Source: SLJK01 sp964567295
GTDB lineage: Bacteria; Bacillota; Dethiobacteria; DTU022; UBA8154
Direction: 5' to 3'
NCBI GenBank assembly: GCA_964567295.1
Contig: CAZMLU010000021.1
Location: forward strand, 1-26,238
Length of the DNA stretch: 26,238 nucleotides
The translations under genes and the position numbers were made by a program. Shown piece after piece: positions 23,584 to 26,238 of the stretch; within the stretch, counting starts at the first letter, position 1, and every line of letters begins with the position of its first letter. The notes below the pieces were generated by a model. The model made no database searches and was not told where the DNA came from. It was given only the letters and a program-made list of their open reading frames with translations.

Positions 23584-26238
23584 ATGCTTTCTATAACAAT
23601 AAATGGCCGTGAAGTAAAAGTGGAACCGGGTAGTACTATTTTGCAGGCAGCCGAAAAAATGGGTATATTCATACCGACTTTTTGTTATGATCCTCAGCTT
23701 TCCCAGGTGGGTGCCTGTCGTATTTGCGTGGTAGAAGTAGAAAAGGCTCGTGCGCTGGTAGCTTCTTGTTGTACTCCTGCTGCAGAGGGGATGGTTGTAC
23801 ATACTGATAGCGAACGTGTTTTGACAGCACGTCAAGCTAACCTGAGTTTGCTGTTAGCCAATCACCCTCTGGATTGTCTTACCTGCGAAAAAACCGGTGA
23901 ATGCAAACTGCAGGATTACTGCTATCTCTACGGGATAGATGAGAGTGACTTTATCGGTGAACAGAAAGACTATGACTTGGCTAATACCAATCCTTTTTTG
24001 ACGAGGGATATGAACAAGTGTATCTTGTGCGGTCTTTGTGTGCGCATCTGCCATGATATTAACGGGGCAGGTGCTATTGAATTTATAAACCGAGGGTTTG
24101 ACTCCAAGGTAACTCCTGCTTTTGATGATCCATTAGAGTATTCTTCCTGCGTTTTCTGTGGTATGTGTGTAGATGCCTGCCCTGTAGGCGCGCTTATACC
24201 TAAAGAGAGCATCCGCCAGGGCCGTCCCTGGGAACTGGAAAGCGTGAAAACCGTTTGTCCTTACTGCGGGGTAGGATGCGGACTGGAGCTCTTTGTGAAA
24301 GACAACAAGGTGGTTAAAGTCAAGGGGGATATCACTAATTCCGTCAACCGTGGGCAGACCTGCGTCAAGGGGCATTTTGGAATTGATTTTTTGGACAGCC
24401 CTGAACGTTTGAAAGCTCCTCTTGTCAAAAAGAACGGCGAATTTGTTGAGACTTCATGGGAGGAAGCTTTGGAATTGGTGGCTACAAAACTCAAGGAGGT
24501 TCAGCCTACAGAAGTGGCTGGGTTGGCTTCGGCGAGAGCGACCAATGAGGAAAATTACCTTTTCCAGAAACTTTTCCGGATGTTGGGCACCAATAGTATA
24601 GACCATTGTGCCCGGCTCTGACATGCTCCCACCGTAGCCGGTCTGGCTACAGCTTTTGGCAGCGGAGCAATGACCAACAGTATCGAGGAGATAGAAGATA
24701 CGCAGGCGCTCTTTATAATCGGTTCTAATACCACCCAAACTCATCCCGTTATCGGCTACAGGATAAATATGGCCAAGAAGAAAGGAGCCTCTCTTATCGT
24801 TGCTGACCCCAGGCACATTGAGCTGGCTGACTATGCCGATGTTTTCTTGCAAATGCGCCCAGGAACTGACGGGGCCTTACTGAATGGTTTATTAAATGTT
24901 GTTGTAGAAGAAGACTTGATCGACAAGGCCTTTATCAAGGAAAGGACAGAGGGTTTTGAGGAGTTAGTGGCAACAGTGAAAAAGTATACCCCCGAGTATA
25001 CGGAGGAGATTACAGGGGTTCCTGCCGAAGATATCCAAAGGGCCGCAAGGCTTTATGCCAACGCGGAAAGTGCTGCTATCTGTTACACTATGGGGATTAC
25101 TCAGCATGTGGAAGGGACCAATAATGTACTGGCCATAGCCAATCTGGCCATGGCTGCCGGCCACTTGGGCAAGCCCAATAGCGGTGTAAATCCTTTAAGG
25201 GGCCAAAACAACGTGCAGGGGGCTTGTGACATGGGCGCTCTGCCAAATGTTTTTACCGGTTATCAGAGAGTTGACGCTGATAACCACCGTGAGAAATTTG
25301 AAAAGGCCTGGGGAGCAGCACTTAATCCAACACCTGGTTATACTGTAACCGAGGTTATGGATGCTGTCCTGGATGGAAAAGTTAAGTTTCTGTATGTAAT
25401 GGGCGAGAATCCTTCTCTCAGCGATCCCAACCTCCAGCACGTAGATGAAGCTCTTGCGGAGGTAGACTTTCTGGTAGTTCAGGATATTTTTTTGACGGAG
25501 ACCGCACAAAAGGCCGATGTGGTTTTGCCGGCCGCGGCTTTTGCAGAAAAAGGAGGAACTTTTGTGAATACCGAGAGGCGTGTGCAGCTTATCCGTCAAG
25601 CAGTCACTCCGCCAGGAGAAGCCAGACCTGACTGGGCAATCCTGACAGAGTTGGCCCAAAGACTTGGTTTATCCTGGACATATGAAAGCGAAGAGGAAGT
25701 CTTCCGGGAGATAACAGCTCTAACCCCCAGTTATGCCGGGATCAGTTACCAGCGTTTGGAAAATGAAGGTGGCTTGCAATGGCCCTGCCCGGAAGAAGGA
25801 CACCCTGGCACCCCTATCCTGCACAAGGGTACTTTTACAAAAGGCATGGGGGTATTCACACCGGTAGAATATTCTCCACCGCCAGAAGAAACATGCCAGG
25901 ACTACCCTCTGATTCTCACCACGGGCCGGGACCTTTACCACTACCATACGGGTTCCATGACCAGAAAGAGCAAAGGGCTTGCCGCGTTCAGACCGGAAGA
26001 AAGAGCGCAGGTGAATCCTGAAGATGCCAAAGCACTGGGGATAGAGGAAGGTGATGCGGTAACGGTTACTTCCAGGAGAGGCGAGGTGACAGCCAGGTCT
26101 ACCATAACGGATATTGTTCCGCCGGGAGTGGTTTTTATGACCTTCCACTTCCACGAATCCGCTGTCAACCTTTTAACTTGCTGTGAAGCAATCGATCCTG
26201 TAGCCAAGATTCCCGAGCTGAAAACATGTGCAATTAAG
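23584..26238 (+). CDS. fdhA: selenocysteine formate dehydrogenase catalytic subunit (3' end cut by window)
   Basis: This Mo/W-bis-PGD enzyme interconverts formate and CO2; 885 codons are visible and only the last few are missing. Domains are: [2Fe-2S] (Cys34, 45, 48, 62); His-Cys3 cluster (His94, Cys98, 101, 107); two 4Fe-4S (Cys146-156 and 189-199); catalytic-domain 4Fe-4S (Cys225, 228, 232, 260); and the pterin domain. The in-frame TGA at 24619-24621 is codon 346, in DHCARL-Sec-HAPTVAGLA, exactly where family members have Sec or Cys. Translation continues without another stop to the edge, including GQNNVQGACDMG, TGRDLYHYHTGSMTR and the final FHFHESAVNLLT. Automatic calling would end it falsely at 24621. 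ATG follows AAAGGAGGGAC. With the HymA/HymB-like subunits it should form a soluble NAD-linked, possibly bifurcating complex. Confidence 0.96.
24619..24650 (+). promoter_or_regulatory. Sec UGA codon and bacterial SECIS hairpin
   Basis: The TGA at 24619-24621 is followed after 12 nt by a perfect 6-bp stem, GTAGCC (24634-24639) with GGCTAC (24645-24650), closing on GGTCT. Distance, stem size and the GGUCU loop match the E. coli fdhF element as I recall it. SelB would bind this loop to deliver Sec-tRNA. Confidence 0.92.

Noticed and set aside
24619..24621. TGA read as a real stop, making fdhA a pseudogene or two genes
   Set aside because: The downstream frame is intact, carries the rest of the family motifs, lacks its own ribosome site at the junction, and a SECIS hairpin follows.
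1..26238. CRISPR array or phage-defence system
   Set aside because: I saw no regularly spaced direct repeats and no Cas, restriction, retron or toxin-antitoxin genes on either strand.

Overview
The window looks like chromosome from a strictly anaerobic, low-to-mid G+C Gram-positive bacterium of the Clostridia. The signs are strong AGGAGG-type ribosome sites with GTG and TTG starts, a DegV protein, a YfmF/YfmH peptidase pair, a type 3 prolyl-tRNA synthetase and a selenocysteine formate dehydrogenase with HymA/HymB-like partners. Formate dehydrogenase together with a benzoate-CoA-ligase-like enzyme, a thiolase and a citrate synthase suggests a syntrophic or acetogenic lifestyle. That lifestyle is inference, and no species can be named from the sequence.

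Left part (1-11.9 kb). An AT-rich, gene-poor start holds one possible tiny membrane ORF, then tRNA-Arg(CCT) with a promoter inside a perfect palindrome and a shared bidirectional terminator. A minus-strand thiolase-family gene diverges from a plus-strand BCCT transporter and alpha/beta hydrolase. These converge on a minus-strand pair: citrate synthase and a membrane-anchored SurA-N protein of unusual domain order, separated by a 32-bp perfect palindrome. A plus-strand lytic transglycosylase converges on an HD-domain protein and a benzoate-CoA-ligase-type enzyme. tRNA-Arg(CCG), with a clear promoter and terminator, closes this part.

Middle part (12.1-20.8 kb). All genes are on the plus strand and closely spaced: the M16 peptidase-like pair (inactive plus active), a possible 29-aa ORF, degV, a class III aminotransferase, proS, a DUF362/ferredoxin protein and a CDF metal transporter. 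This is mostly housekeeping content.

Right part (21.0-26.2 kb). This is the most notable region, an operon for a soluble NAD-linked formate dehydrogenase: a HymA/NuoE-like [2Fe-2S] subunit, a 59-aa protein with eight cysteines, a HymB/NuoF-like FMN/Fe-S subunit, and the large catalytic subunit. The catalytic gene is interrupted by an in-frame TGA at 24619-24621, which I read as selenocysteine because homology continues in frame to the window edge and a bacterial SECIS hairpin follows 12 nt later. A gene caller unaware of Sec would cut the gene there. The set resembles the subunits of electron-bifurcating ferredoxin/NAD formate dehydrogenases; the small cysteine-rich protein between them is the best candidate for something undescribed.
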